Notes: generated by a model not told the origin, from the sequence alone. DNA of 64,000 bases from Calliopum simillimum (GCA_951812925.1 OX638368.1:83434909-83498908); one strand, 5' to 3'; positions 1 through 11,450 are shown, counted from the stretch's first letter. Translations and numbers: made by a program.

Positions 1-944
1 TGGTTTGAGAATTTTCTACATTTTACAATATCTATTATTCAAATGTTAATCTTACGTGGAATGCCCCATTTGAATAATATATTGGATTGTGTCATTAACT
101 TGAAAAGACTAAGATTATACTCCATTACCATTATCAAATTTTCAATAATCCCCGTATTTGGTTTAGATTTCAGATAATACAACGTTGTAAAGATAATTTC
201 GACGTGTCAAATCTGATGTAGTAGATTTGACTAAAAAACATAATATTTACCATTAAAATTTGATAAGTAATTTTTTGATTATTTGAATTTTATAGCTTAT
301 ATATCCTGTCACACTTAAGCGGATCTAGCAATAAATCCGATAAGGACTGCACAAACTTCTTAGTACTGCCTACGCGTGAAAAAGTGGAACTTCTTTGGTC
401 AGGGCCGGTGGATGCGGCCACCTCAGTAAGCGCCCGGTGCACTTACGCATATGGAAGTGCCGACTCTGCCTTTGGTAATGTCAAGAAACGATAAAAAGTA
501 TTTATTTCCTAGAGATATATACAGAACAGAATTATAAATTAAAAGATAAAAAAGAATTGCGTAAATCACAAAAATGTGCATTATGTGAAAAAACTAGTGT
601 TGCAGTTACAATCTTGAATTTTTTGGGACATTTGATGTGCCGATTTTTTGTAAATACTTTAAAGTTTATAAATAAACAAATATTTTTCCAGCTTTTTAGC
701 TTGTTCTAATTTATAGATAGGCAGTTTGTGGGGAAACTATAGCGAAAACATTTAATGTGTACCACTGATTTACTATATCATAAAGCAATAAAAATAGTGC
801 TGGTAAAAGTATCATAAAAATTATGATAAAACTGAGAACATAAGAACTAATTTATGTCTAGCAACAAAAAATGACATCTGATAATGAATGTTGATGTGTT
901 GCAATCAACAAAAGAGATAACATTTGTTGAGGTAGTACTTTTTT
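1..944. other. AT-rich noncoding stretch
   Basis: I see no coding region, repeat pair or RNA gene that I can name here. The one departure is a GC-richer island at about 360-480 inside otherwise AT-rich DNA (it contains GGGCCGGTGGATGCGGCC), which looks like a fragment of something else, perhaps a retroelement or an exon, but no reading frame through it is recognisable. Confidence 0.5.
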
Positions 945-1420
945 AAACACTCTACACCCAGAGTGTACACGTATTCATTTTGTCCATCCGTTTATAACAC
1001 AGAGAAAGAGGCGTGCCTGGTATAGAACCTCCTGAGTTGGTATTGCCTTGTCCACCAGTCTGTCTATCCGCCTGGCTGGCTGTATGTCTGTGTAAAGAAT
1101 TTTTATGTATTTTGCAAGCAAGATAATTCGACAGTTTTTTGTTCACTGCCTGACAAAAGAACCATGGGGCACATGGAAGAAAAATCTTCGAGACACTTTC
1201 TTGAACGGGTTATTGCACAGACAAGTTGGTGTGGCACATCCCATACAACAAGAACGCGAAAATGCTAGACTGCAAGCATAATGTAACAAAATTTATACTT
1301 TCCACTATGCGAATTCGGATAACTTTAAAATGCTTTGCATCAAATTGGATAAAATTGACACAATTAAATTTCACTCAAATACGGGAAATTTCTCATAAAA
1401 GCGTAGGTAATGTATAATTA
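945..1420 (+). repeat. Degraded mini-me-like interspersed repeat
   Basis: The run CTACACCCAGAGTGTACAC, then TTTGTCCATCCGTTTATAAC, ACACAGAGAAAGAGGCGTG and CCTGGCTGGCTGTATGTCTG aligns piece by piece with a better copy at 30262-30420. The copy here lacks the central part with ATTCTTGATCAGCG. Downstream, GTGGCACATCCCATACAA and AAATTTCACTCAAATACGG match the gcgtggcac-type repeats that follow the 30 kb copy, so both blocks seem to belong to one composite repeat. A 64-codon open frame on the minus strand inside it has no protein features. Confidence 0.55.
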
Positions 1421-1442
1421 TGTCAAATCTGAATTGGAAGTA

Positions 1443-2242
1443 CACGGCAAGTGTACCCGGTTTAAATTTGTTTGTCTGCGATTTCGCTAAAACTTTTTTT
1501 TTTTGTGAAAAATTTTTTTAAAATTTTTTTGTGAAATTTTTTTCAATCTTTCCAAAAAAATTTCACACGTATTTCTTGAACAATACTAAGCATTTTATGC
1601 CTAGTACACTTTTTTCGTAAGATGCCTTCCTCTTGAGTAAACAAAGAGTTTTGCTTGCAGCGGGCGTTCAAATGCCAAAAACACTCATCTAGCGATCGAA
1701 TCCCATCTTGAGTCATACATCATTTTAAAGCTTATAAATTATGCTTCAGTTCAAAGTACTTTTAAAAAAAATGTATTTTTAAGTGTAAAAAATTTTTTTC
1801 ACCAAGTAATATTTTTTTGTAAAAAGAACACTTAAAAATGCATTGGACCAGTGACTAACATATGTGACTTGGTCTATGAAAAAGGGGCTTACGTGCGAAA
1901 AAAAAAATTTTGTCAAAACAACTGGAAAACAACTTTTAAAGGTCAATTTATGCGAATCGGCAAAAAATTGGTAAATTTTTTTTTTGACACGTAAGTCTCC
2001 TTTTCATAGACCAGGTCACATATTTTAATTTACAATCTTTGGTGGAAGCTATACATATCTTAAAAAACACCCTTTTCATGAAAATGACTATAAACGCCAA
2101 CTACAACACCCTGTATATTAACAAAAAATGGTACTAGGACCAAATCCTCCTGGATTATTGTTTCTGCACACCGGTGCTACCATATTGCCAAATTTTAGCG
2201 AAATCGGAGACAAAAAAATTTAAACCTGGTACACTTGGCGTG
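1443..2242. mobile_element. 800 bp element with ~50 bp terminal inverted repeats
   Basis: The left end (1443-1494, CACGGCAAGTGTACCCGG onward) pairs with the reverse complement of the right end (2192-2242, CACGCCAAGTGTACCAGG onward) over about 50 bases with few mismatches. A second inverted pair lies inside: GTGACTTGGTCTATGAAAAA near 1863 against CTTTTCATAGACCAGGTCAC near 2004. No transposase is present, so this is a non-autonomous DNA element. The flanks do not show a clean target duplication, so family assignment is open. Confidence 0.65.
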
Positions 2243-3331
2243 TTTTGCTTCATATATGTATGTACATATTGATAAATGTCAATCACAAATATATCGTATA
2301 CGGTGTAGGGTATTTAATATTTACCCATGCCAAAGATAATACCTTTAGTAGTTTTTAATTAATATTGTTACGTTTATTGTAAATCAATAAATACACTCAC
2401 TACATAGTTATATCAGTTTAAGTGCTTACTTCCTAATGAAGAAAACGAAGTGTGATAAGCAGATCTTGAAGTGAACTCTCAAAAAACTATTTATAAGGTG
2501 CAGACAGACTTAAAGCATTTTTCTTAATGAAAATGGTCGAAAATTACAGTTTCTTGTAGAAAAAATTCTAAATACAGGATAGCACCAAATTCGATTCCGA
2601 ACTCTAGGATCCTATGTAAAATTTTTAATGCAAAAACAAGTTGATCTCCTGATTCGTTTGCAGTATTTCTCTGGTGGTTTGACCGGTACTCAGGAGTAAG
2701 TAATGATATGCAAAGAGGGTCACAGTCAGTTTTTGTTAAAATGCAATAGCTCGTAAAACGGAACAGCAAGGATTTGTCGGTTTGATTTTGTTTAATCTAG
2801 AGAGAAGCAGTAAACTTTTTACTCAGGAGTAAGTAATGATATATAAGCAGGGTCGCATTCAGTTTTAGTTAAAATGCCATCACCAAGGTGAGAAATTTCT
2901 TTCGGCAGCAAATATATTACTCCAGCCATAATTTAATTGAGTACATGAATGTAACAAAACATTAAAATCGCTTTGTTTTAATTGTACATAGCATTCATTA
3001 TTCGATTTCATATTAAAATATTCACACGGAAAATAATTTTGGAAACGCGTCCCAAAGTGTTAATTTCCAAATCAAACATCAAAAAATCATACAAATTTAC
3101 CAATATCAAAAAGATCTCATAAAACACTTTTTATGAAAGAATCACATCTTAACAATTCTATTTCAAAAAATCTTTGTTTTCGAATAGTAATATGTAAAAA
3201 TATTTTGTCCAACAGTGTGTGCGTCATTTCAGGGAACGCATTTGTAATTGGTCAAAAATATTCTAAGTAATAAAATAAATGCATTCGCTAGTACTCAGTA
3301 GAAATAAGAAAGGTCATTCATTATAACAGGC
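2243..3331. other. Noncoding stretch with a short direct duplication
   Basis: Mostly featureless AT-rich DNA. A segment of about 57 bases starting ACTCAGGAGTAAGTAATGAT is present at 2688 and again at 2821, spaced 133 bases, indicating a local tandem duplication. No gene is recognised; the open frames here are short and unlike any protein I know. Confidence 0.45.
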
Positions 3332-3670
3332 TAGTGATGAGCAAACCAAGACCAAGACAATAGCAGTCTTAGTCTTGGTCTTGATCTCGGACACTGTGTC
3401 TTGGTCTTGGATATAATATTGAGTCTTGGTCTTGACCTTGATCTTGACCTTGAGCATTAAGTCTTGGCCTCTGTCTTGGCTTGGTCTATAAAAAATTTCT
3501 AAAGATTGTTGAGTATTCAAAATTTCCAAACTATATTTTTACAAAGCAGTCTTGATCTGGATGATCATCGTGACCAAGACCATGGCAGTCTTGATCTTGG
3601 CCTCGAAATTATATGAGCGTCTTGGTATTGGTCTCGAAAAGTTTCAAAGACTAACACTAATTTTGCTCAG
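3332..3670. mobile_element. Short inverted-repeat element filled with GTCTTG minisatellite
   Basis: The ends are inverted copies (GTGATGAGCAAACCAAG at the left, reverse complement CTGAGCAAAATTAGTGTTAG at the right). The interior is a degenerate CTTGGTCTTG repeat on both strands, punctuated by TTGTTGAGTATTC and GATGATCATCGTGACCAAGA. The same terminal sequence and the same interior motifs recur at 46073-46120 and 49420-49535, at the two sides of a large insertion in the intron of the SV2-like gene, so this is a repeat family, not a random microsatellite. The 71-codon open frame on the minus strand (3314-3529) is a by-product of the repeat. Confidence 0.55.
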
Positions 3671-4027
3671 GCTGCCATTAATTGGAAAGTAAAATTTTAA
3701 TTCATAATTTATGGAGCGTACATCAATCGGCCATCATCCCGGGAACGCGATTATTTTTTTAAACTAATGAAAAATTACCTTCAAGAGTACAAAGTTAACA
3801 CAATAGCATAAAATATTTTACATTTACCATATTAAAGCACGGCTCAAACTACAACTGTAAAAATAAAGCGCAAGTGTATTTGAAATTGCAATCTCGGGAA
3901 CGTTTAATCATAACCGGGAACGCGCCGAAATGACGTGGACGTTCCTGGAAGCAATTTTATTTCAAAAGAATTTTGTTTGAACTTAAATGTGAGCTTTTAA
4001 ACGATCAGAAACTTCATTAAAGAAAAC

Positions 4028-4552
4028 TTGAAGATGAAGGCTTACAAAAAGAAAATGATTCAAAGAAAGAAGAAAAGAAGCACTCTACTTTTTCGACGGC
4101 ACGCAAGATGCAAGATCATATTTTCGGATGAGAAGTTGTTAATACAGCAAAAAAGTCACAACCTACAGAATAACCGCGTGTATGCACCGAAGATGTATGA
4201 TATTCCTCCAGATAAAAAAGCTGTCGAAAGGTATCAAAACACATCTGTTATGGTCTGGGGAGCCATTTCCGAAAAACGCAAGCTTCCCTTACTTTTCATT
4301 GATAAAGGCGTCAAAGTAAACGCGCAATATTACTTGGACGGACTACTTGTCAACCATTTTTTGCCTCATGCATCTGAGCTTTTTGGCAATGTGCCATATT
4401 GCTTCCAGCACGATTTTGCTCCGGCACACAAAGCAAAAACCGATCAGCACTGGTGCAAAGAAAATATTCCATGTTTTATTCCGGTAGATGAATGGCCTCC
4501 ATCTTCGCCCGATCTAAGCCCTCAAAAACATGAAATTGAAACAATTCAATAG
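4028..4552 (+). pseudogene. maT-like (mariner superfamily) transposase relic
   Basis: This is a decayed transposase of the IS630-Tc1-mariner superfamily, which cuts and pastes its own DNA at TA sites. The open frame shows the first catalytic aspartate in IIFSDEK (about residue 35), the segment NRVYAPK, the VMVWGAIS motif, the second aspartate in QHDFAPAHK, and SPDLSP near the end. Counting from the second aspartate to the place where the third acidic residue should stand gives about 37 residues, which fits the maT (DD37D) group; the upstream residues (KMKAYKKKM) also resemble that group. The frame collapses right after SPDLSP, and the DNA-binding N-terminus is not visible, so the copy is dead. 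Its terminal repeats could not be placed. Confidence 0.7.
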
Positions 4553-4560
4553 CCGTTTGA

Positions 4561-5645
4561 AAAAACTTGGTATGAGTCGTTAGTGCCGCCTGTGAGAGTG
4601 TCCCAAAATGTTTGAGGCTCGCAAATAAAATGAAAGGGAAACGATTTGAGCTCTATCAGACATAATGTTTGCCAATTATATTAGTTAATAAAAAAATATG
4701 TTTTCAGACTTTGCCCTTTACTTAGTTCTTTTTTTCTTTGAAAAGGTGTGACGCTTATTAGGGCCCACGCTGTACTTTGTCATTACATTAAGCAAAAACA
4801 ACATACTAAAGTATATTTTGGAAATTTCATGAGCTTTTAAAAAACGTTCACAAAATGAATTTTTTTAGTGAAAGCTCTGTTCTATTAGTACTCTGTACTT
4901 GCTCCATTCAAGGGTTGTTAAAACACAGATTTAGCGAGAGTATAAACTACTTGCCATCAATCAATCTTAAAATTTGCCACCTTGGTAATTTGTGCCATAT
5001 ACTATATAGTGCATCAGACTTTTTTGTTTGTTCAGGAACAGTGCGGGCTAGCAAGTGCTTGGCAGAACCAATGATACTGATGCAGGTGATGATATTGCTA
5101 TTTAACAATTTAAACTCCAAATCTCAATATGTTTCGAGAAGATGATATCTACTACCTTTCGGAATTTCAAAACCGATATGAAATTTAAGAAAAAAAAATG
5201 ATTTTCGCTAAAACGATTTTGGTAAAAAATGAATTTTAAAAAAAAAAAATGTTTTCCATTATTATTAAGCAAAACCTTACCAATAAAATAAATTAATAAA
5301 GATATACTTAAATGTATATGTAGTTATTTATGGGCAGCTTACGAAACGGGTATGTACATACAATAAATCTATTTAGATTAATTGTACTTTATAATCAACA
5401 CATCTACATATTAATAAACGATTAAAATTTGCCATCGTTACTGATATAGGGGAACTATTTTAGGACCAATTTTACAGTGTTAACTTAAGCGGCTCTTAAA
5501 TAATTTCTAATTTTGCAATGACTAAGTAGCTTGCATTAGATGCAAACCGAAAATACAGAAAAATAATCTATAGTAGACTTTAACGTACAATTGAAAAAAA
5601 CATTTCAATAAACTTTCAAATTGATGTTGTAATTAATTTTTCAAA
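4561..5645. other. Noncoding stretch
   Basis: AT-rich DNA with no recognised gene or element. An open frame of 96 codons at 4855-5145 begins with a hydrophobic segment but has no family resemblance, no flanking splice signals that I trust and poor codon regularity, so I do not call it. Confidence 0.4.
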
Positions 5646-5816
5646 TTTAAAACTGATTACACAGGCACACAAAAAAAAAATAAAATGGAATGATATTTGA
5701 CAAGATACATACGAGTATATGTATGTACTTTTCAACGCTAAATTCGAATCCGAGGTCAGAATTGCTAATAGCTGTAGGACTTCGAGATATTCTTGCTTGA
5801 AATTACAAAAAACGTA

Positions 5817-7010
5817 CACTCACGGTCAAAAACTTTACACTCACGGCAAGGACTTTAGGCTAAAGCAGTTGGTTCTTCGCCTTTTTTTATGATTGTTAAT
5901 ATGTAGTATGCCTAATAAGTAAAAATTGTTGTCAAATAATGCATTTACTTCATATCTGCAACGACGATATTTAAAAAAAAGGTTTTGACCGAAAACCAAA
6001 AAATTGATATGATTGCATATAAACAGCAAAATTTAAGGAATGTGGATATATTACGTAAAATTTGATATGGTGAGTCTTCCGTATGACAATGTTGGAAGGT
6101 TTTTTGAAAATAGAGAGTTTATTACGTCACTCTTGAAGTGGCCGTTCAAAAAAAACAACTGTGAGGGAAGACATAGGCGTAGTAAAAATAGCCCTGGGCG
6201 ATCGGTTTAAAACTGGTCTCAAAATTGCTGCGGAGATAAATGATAACCAAAATATGGATTAAGCACCTCAACTGTACCGCACCGCTGGAGAAAAAATAAC
6301 TTTTTTGCTCGCGGACCTGCGAAGAAACCAATACTCACACACAAAATGCAGCCTTTCTCATTAAACTGGTGTAAAGCAAAAAAAGAATTGGGTGTATAAT
6401 GATTGGGCTGAAGTCATATTCTCTGATGAGAGTAAAACAAATCTCATCAGTTCCGATTTGGGATGTGCGGTACGCCGCAGAAAAAATGAAAAATATAGCT
6501 TTAAATGTGTACAAAGCATGATGGTCTGGGGGGCAAAAACAAGCCATTGGGTTGGAGAAACTCCTCTCCTGGATCTACCTACCTAGCATCGACCGACCAA
6601 GGGAGCATTTAGCAAAAGTCATATTACAAGATGATTTTGCACCTTGTCATTGTTGGAAATCGCTAGATGTCCCACTTACCATTATGTTTTGCTTTATTTT
6701 TTCGATAAATTTACTATAACGAGCTATTTATTTTCGCGTTGGCAAATAAATATGATGACCTTGTGGAAACTAAGTCAAACAAATGGCCGGGCAAAAGCCC
6801 CAACTTCAATCCGATTGAGAATGTCTAGGCCATTTTAAAACGAAAAGTATGACAGAAAAAACCAAATATTATTAATAATATTAAACTTAATAATGTTAAA
6901 CTTAATAATATTAAACTTAGAGCAGTTAAATTAGGGTAAATATTGATTTTCACAACAATTTTAAAATATCTTACAAAAATTAAAATAGGCTTTTTTTTTG
7001 ACCATGAGTA
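5817..7010 (+). mobile_element. Decayed Tc1-like element with TA target duplication
   Basis: Short terminal inverted repeats CACTCACGGTCAAAAA (5817) and its complement ending at 7010 are each flanked by TA (5815-5816 and 7011-7012), as expected of the Tc1/mariner superfamily; the length of 1194 bp is close to that of complete Tc1-like elements. Inside, pieces of a transposase survive in different frames: a helix-turn-helix-like stretch near 6200 (KIAAEIND), VIFSDESK with the first catalytic aspartate near 6415, VRRRKNEKYSFKCV, MMVWGA, QDDFAPCH with the second aspartate near 6635, and SPNFNPIENV near 6810, the DD34E-type end. Frameshifts and stops separate them, so it encodes no active enzyme. 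Confidence 0.75.
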
Positions 7011-7012
7011 TA

Positions 7013-7387
7013 GTTTTCAAGCTTATGGCGCAGTTCCAGGAAAAGGTGCAGTTGAATTTTTTTATTGGCATCGAATAATCTTCTTAGCTTCAAACCCTTC
7101 TGATTAGACGCTTACTTTCCGAGATACGTATATCACTCTTTGAAGTAAACGCATCTCAACCCCCATACATATGACTTCATTATACTTATTTATAGCGGAA
7201 AACCAATTTATGGCCAAAAAACATTTCAAAATTTTATACCTTCACTTTAAAGGTAGATAACTCAGAAAGTAAGTGCTTAGTTGGAAAAATTTAAAGGTAT
7301 AGTTTAATAAGAAAGTTAATGGCTTTTCGATGTAATTGAAAAAATGTAGTAACACTTTTCTTGGAACTGCGCCATAAGCCTGAAAAC
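7013..7387. mobile_element. 375 bp foldback MITE
   Basis: The left end GTTTTCAAGCTTATGGCGCA and about 14 further bases pair with the right end (7354-7387, reverse complement GTTTTCAGGCTTATGGCGCA) with one or two mismatches over 34 bases, and weaker pairing continues inward through ATCGAATAATCTTCTTA. It abuts the Tc1-like copy directly at 7011-7012. No coding capacity. Confidence 0.65.
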
Positions 7388-7580
7388 TGCGCTTTCTGCA
7401 ACTTCACGCTAGGATTACTCTGAGTCCTGCAGGTATATAAGCAATTCTGACCTCGGATTCAAATTAAGCATCGAAAAGTACTTAAGGGCACATGTGTATG
7501 TATGTCTAATCAAGAGATCATTCCATTTTTTATATTTTGTATGCCAGTGAAATCGCATAAATTTTCTGCACGCTTTTCTT

Positions 7581-8099
7581 ATTTATTTTACTTAAAGTCA
7601 AAGGCCGGTTAAATCTAATCTTATCTTGTAATGTTTTATTTGGAAAATGTCTTTTTTTCTACATAAATAATTTACTTCATGGCATCATGCCATTAACACG
7701 CTTATTGCGATTGTTATTTGCTCAAGCTGATTTATGCATTTCCTGTTTATTGCGATATCTCAATGGTTTTTTTTTTTTGGGTATGAGGTGAGTTCACCAT
7801 GTGGTCAAACAGCAACTGTGAGAATTTCAGAGACAATCCTTCCACTATGGTTTTGAACTTGAACTCTAATTGAATTCGTCGCTTGGTGCTATGAGAAGCT
7901 TTAGATCTTCTAGACTACAAATTAATTCTTGTTTGAATTTGAATTTTGTTGCTAATATAATAATAAGTGTTCAATGTGTTATTTAATTTACATATTTACA
8001 TATTTATAATAAGTAGCATTCGTACAATAAGAACTATGTTCTTTTATATACCAGCATGTTGGTGACATTCGTGTTTTTTTTAAAAATTAAATACAATTT
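7581..8099. other. Noncoding stretch
   Basis: AT-rich sequence between the foldback and the 3' end of the retrotransposon; I see nothing recognisable in it. Confidence 0.4.
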
Positions 8100-8213
8100 A
8101 AATCAGCTTACACAACTAAAAAGCTTAAATATAATTTATTAAACATATTATAAGAAAGGAGAGAGAGAATAGGGGAGAAGAATAAAAGATAAGAAAGAAA
8201 AATGGTTACAATT

Positions 8214-10139
8214 TTATTGAGTAAAGTACTCAAAGATGGACTGTCTAAATTTTCTTATTCCAACAATTGACTTACACTGAACCGGCAGAGAATTCCAAAT
8301 CCTAATAGCGTTGATGAAAAATAATCTGGACGAGCTTAAATAATTAAATTTTGGCACAATAAGCATACGACTTCTTTGCGACTGACTAAATTGTAATTTA
8401 TTAAAAAGATAGTGGGGGCGTTTTGACTGCATGAGTTTATATAAAAAGAGACAGTTTCTAAAGGTTAGGTAGTTTATTATATCGCATCCAAGAATACTCT
8501 TATTAAACTGGGATATATGATCATACTTTCTAAGGCCATGAACATAACGTGTTGCATGATTGAAAGCAATTTGCATTTTGAGTTTTGAACTCGAGTCTAG
8601 CTTGCTGTAAACTAGCTCTCCATAGGTTATAACAGGGACTATTAACTGGATTACCAGCTTGCGCCTAGTATCAATAGGAGTAAATTCAGCTGATGCCCTA
8701 AGATTACGCAAGGTGGAATAAATTTTTCGAACTACGTTATTTATGTGATCAGCGCAAGTCAACGTAGAATTCAAATGAAAGCCAAGACTTACTGTGTTTT
8801 TTACTAACTTCAGCTTTTCCGTACCTATCGATAAACATGGTATGTCCTCAAAGAAAAAATCATCCTTCGAAATAGGCAGTACATATGATTTTAATGCATT
8901 TAATTGAAGACAGTTACTAAAGGCCCATTTATTAATGCATTCGAGGTCCTCATTTAGCCTGCAAGTTAAATCATCCAAAAGACCAGTACGACTCGAAAGG
9001 TATAATTGCACATCATCTGCATATGCATGCATAGATGAATATTTACACACTGAAAAAATATCATTTAGGAACACAGTAAATAGTAGTGGACCAAGAACTG
9101 ATCCTTGCGGTACCCCACTGCAAACCATTTTATATTGCGAGAATGTATTGCCAACTTTAACCTTTTGGATTCTATTACTTAAGTAACTCTTGAAAAGATC
9201 AACAGCATTGTCACTGAAACCATATATAAATTTCAGTTTATTGCAGAGTAAGGAATGGTTTACCGTATCAAAAGCCTTGGAAAAATCCAGCAGGCAAAGA
9301 AGTGTTATTAAGCCTTCATCATAAGATGATCTTATGTCATCAACTATCTTAACTGTGGCAGTTGCGCAACTGTGTCCAGCCCTAAAACCAGATTGCTCAC
9401 ATGACAATAGTTTATTATTGTTTAAGTAGACTAAAACTTGGTTCGTCATTAGAGCCTCACATACTTTAGATAAACAGGGCAATATGCTGATAGGCCTGAA
9501 GTCACTGGGTTCACTTGTCGAAGATTTTTTTGGAACTGGAATAACTACAGCAATCTTCCAAGATTGAGGAAAGGAGGATGTAGTAAAACAATGATTTATG
9601 ATGTGAGCAAGTGGACTTAGGATGTGTTCAAGAATGAGTTTAATAAATTTTAAAGATACTCCATCTTCACCAACAGCACTAGATTTAATTTTAACTATAG
9701 CTCTTGCAACATCGCTCTCACAGACTGCGTTGAATTGGAAGGCTTGCTGAGCATGATAATTCGAGAAGTCAATTTCACTACTTCTGTTAACAGTGCTAGC
9801 AAGAAAATAATCATTAAGTACATCAGGGTCTATAGTGCATTTGTTAGCTCGTTTTTCTCCAATTCCCATTGATTTTAGATTTCTCCAAAGAACTTTACAA
9901 GGAAGAGACGTATTTAATTTCGCTGAGCAAAAACTTATTTTCGATTGTCTTGTGACACACACTGAGTTATTTCTTGCAACTCTAAAATTTTCCCAGTTTG
10001 TGGGAGAAGGATTGGTTTTCCACAGCTTATAGAGTTTATTTCTTTTTCTAATTGCCTGACGAACATGCGTAGTGTACCATGGACAAGCTGAGTTTTTCTC
10101 TAACAGTTCTAATTGGAACATGTTTTTCAAACAGCTCAT
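8214..10139 (-). CDS. Non-LTR retrotransposon ORF2, reverse transcriptase part
   Basis: This is the continuation of ORF2 after the frameshift; the first 15 or so residues are out-of-frame, and the real join is near residue 16. It carries the reverse transcriptase that copies the element RNA at the nick. Motifs are intact: FRPIS (214-218), LLDFSKAFD with the first catalytic aspartate (283-291), SGVPQGSVLGP (341-351) and YADD with the second and third aspartates (373-376), then SLGFHLN in the thumb region. The C-terminus (SRLFFINAIRIWNSLP) is of the CR1-group type, with no RNase H domain. No internal stop occurs over 641 codons. Together with the endonuclease part this gives roughly 940 codons, the usual size. 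Confidence 0.9.
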   Translation of the reverse strand: MSCLKNMFQLELLEKNSACPWYTTHVRQAIRKRNKLYKLWKTNPSPTNWENFRVARNNSVCVTRQSKISFCSAKLNTSLPCKVLWRNLKSMGIGEKRANKCTIDPDVLNDYFLASTVNRSSEIDFSNYHAQQAFQFNAVCESDVARAIVKIKSSAVGEDGVSLKFIKLILEHILSPLAHIINHCFTTSSFPQSWKIAVVIPVPKKSSTSEPSDFRPISILPCLSKVCEALMTNQVLVYLNNNKLLSCEQSGFRAGHSCATATVKIVDDIRSSYDEGLITLLCLLDFSKAFDTVNHSLLCNKLKFIYGFSDNAVDLFKSYLSNRIQKVKVGNTFSQYKMVCSGVPQGSVLGPLLFTVFLNDIFSVCKYSSMHAYADDVQLYLSSRTGLLDDLTCRLNEDLECINKWAFSNCLQLNALKSYVLPISKDDFFFEDIPCLSIGTEKLKLVKNTVSLGFHLNSTLTCADHINNVVRKIYSTLRNLRASAEFTPIDTRRKLVIQLIVPVITYGELVYSKLDSSSKLKMQIAFNHATRYVHGLRKYDHISQFNKSILGCDIINYLTFRNCLFLYKLMQSKRPHYLFNKLQFSQSQRSRMLIVPKFNYLSSSRLFFINAIRIWNSLPVQCKSIVGIRKFRQSIFEYFTQ

Positions 10140-11037
10140 TCAAAATATTTGTAAAAATTCGCAGCTTGTCGTCAACTGTTTCCACGAACCATACTTCATT
10201 CCAAGGACTTACGTAAAGATCATTTAACAGTGCATGTAAATTGATCGACTTAAAGTCACGGTAAGAAAAGGTATTTGGACTGACAATTCGATTTAAGTTA
10301 ATATCCAGCGTACAGAATAACAAGTCATGATCAGACAGAAAACCAATCTGGTCAAAAAGCAATACAGAGGGCAAATCAGATACAATATAATAGTCTAAAA
10401 GACTAGGAGCAGCATTATTTGAAAAACGTGTTGGGAAAGTAGTATTCACAATTGACATCCCTACTGACATAACATTTTCAACAAATGATTTAGATATATT
10501 ATCACGACATAAAAGGTTAACATTTATATCACCACAGATGACAAAGTAATCAAAATCAATTAGAACACTATCTATTTCAGAAAAATATTGATCGAGGCTA
10601 TTGCACTTATTTGGATTGTACACACAGGACAAAAAAACTTTGTTGTAATTATCAAATATACATAAATTTAAAAACTCAACAGTGCTACTATATTGTGACT
10701 GGCTTACAGGTTTAACATTTAAATTATTACGACAGTAAACGGCAACTCCGCCCCCTTGTTTTCCAACCCTATCGTTCCTAAAAAGTTTGAAACCATCTAT
10801 GCTATACACTGAGTCGCTTACATCTGGATGAAACCATGTTTCGGAGACACAAATAATGTCAACAGCAGATTCAGCAAAGATAAACTTCAGATAATCAATC
10901 TTAATAGAGTTGAGACTCCTAGCGTTAAAGTGTACAGTTTTTAGCCCAGAATGCTGTGCACAGAAAATATTAATTAATGTTTTGTTAGTAACATCAACGC
11001 CATTAGCACAGTTGTTACCGTAATTCAATGTGAGCAT
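10048..11037 (-). CDS. Non-LTR retrotransposon ORF2, endonuclease part
   Basis: This frame holds an AP-like endonuclease (exonuclease-endonuclease-phosphatase fold) that nicks target DNA. Expected catalytic segments are in order: NARSL (38-42), SETW (65-68), GGGVAVY (95-101), GDINVN (169-174), LDYYIVS (214-220) and SDHD (235-238), so the active site looks complete. The frame ends at 10048, but the last 20 or so codons are read in the wrong frame: after a five-T run at 10093-10097 (plus strand) the reverse-transcriptase frame takes over. A single extra base in that homopolymer explains the break. The start at 11037 is the first methionine upstream of the domain and overlaps a low-complexity AT-rich linker after ORF1. 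Confidence 0.85.
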   Translation of the reverse strand: MLTLNYGNNCANGVDVTNKTLINIFCAQHSGLKTVHFNARSLNSIKIDYLKFIFAESAVDIICVSETWFHPDVSDSVYSIDGFKLFRNDRVGKQGGGVAVYCRNNLNVKPVSQSQYSSTVEFLNLCIFDNYNKVFLSCVYNPNKCNSLDQYFSEIDSVLIDFDYFVICGDINVNLLCRDNISKSFVENVMSVGMSIVNTTFPTRFSNNAAPSLLDYYIVSDLPSVLLFDQIGFLSDHDLLFCTLDINLNRIVSPNTFSYRDFKSINLHALLNDLYVSPWNEVWFVETVDDKLRIFTNILNELFEKHVPIRTVREKLSLSMVHYACSSGN

Positions 11038-11450
11038 TGCTGTTGTAAGAAAATTTAGACATTATATAAAAAACATAAGAAAAAAGATTTTTAAATAACC
11101 ACAAGAAAATAAGAAAAAAATCATGAAGTAAATAAAATAATAAAAGAGATACAAATAAGTATAAGTAATAGTTTTTGTTAGAATAAAATTGGAAAAAATT
11201 AGGAGATACATAAAATAAAGGCAGAGATATTAACTCTAGTATGAATAAAAATAAGTAATAAATTTTGTTGAAACGAAATTGACTAAAATAACTTAAACTA
11301 AAAATTTTCTCGGACGCGAACATTAAATATAGCAAAAAATTAATTGAAAGTAAAAACAAAAATAAAATTGGAGAAATTAAAGGGAACAAATAAAATAAAA
11401 AATTTAAAATAAAACGATAGATTACGCGAAAAGAAAAAAATAAAAAAATA

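Larger units (their letters stand above)
5646..7580. mobile_element. Foldback element (outer arms) hosting two insertions
   Basis: The left arm (about 5646-5800) and right arm (about 7395-7580) are inverted copies: AATCCGAGGTCAGAATTGCT at about 5748 pairs with AGCAATTCTGACCTCGGATT at about 7440, and AAATGGAATGATAT at 5682 pairs with GATCATTCCATTTT at 7517. Between them lie a Tc1-like element (5817-7010) and a second foldback (7013-7387), which account for nearly all of the spacer. The arm phrase GAATCCGAGGTCAGAATTGC is a variant of the phrase found in the foldbacks at 18, 20, 21 and 57 kb. Confidence 0.6.

Noticed and set aside
390..480. HDV-like self-cleaving ribozyme at a retroelement 5' end
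   Set aside because: GGGCCGGTGG hints at it, but the required nested double-pseudoknot pairings are not apparent by eye.
4855..5145. 96-codon frame with a hydrophobic start
   Set aside because: No homology I recognise, no splice context and isolated in noncoding DNA.
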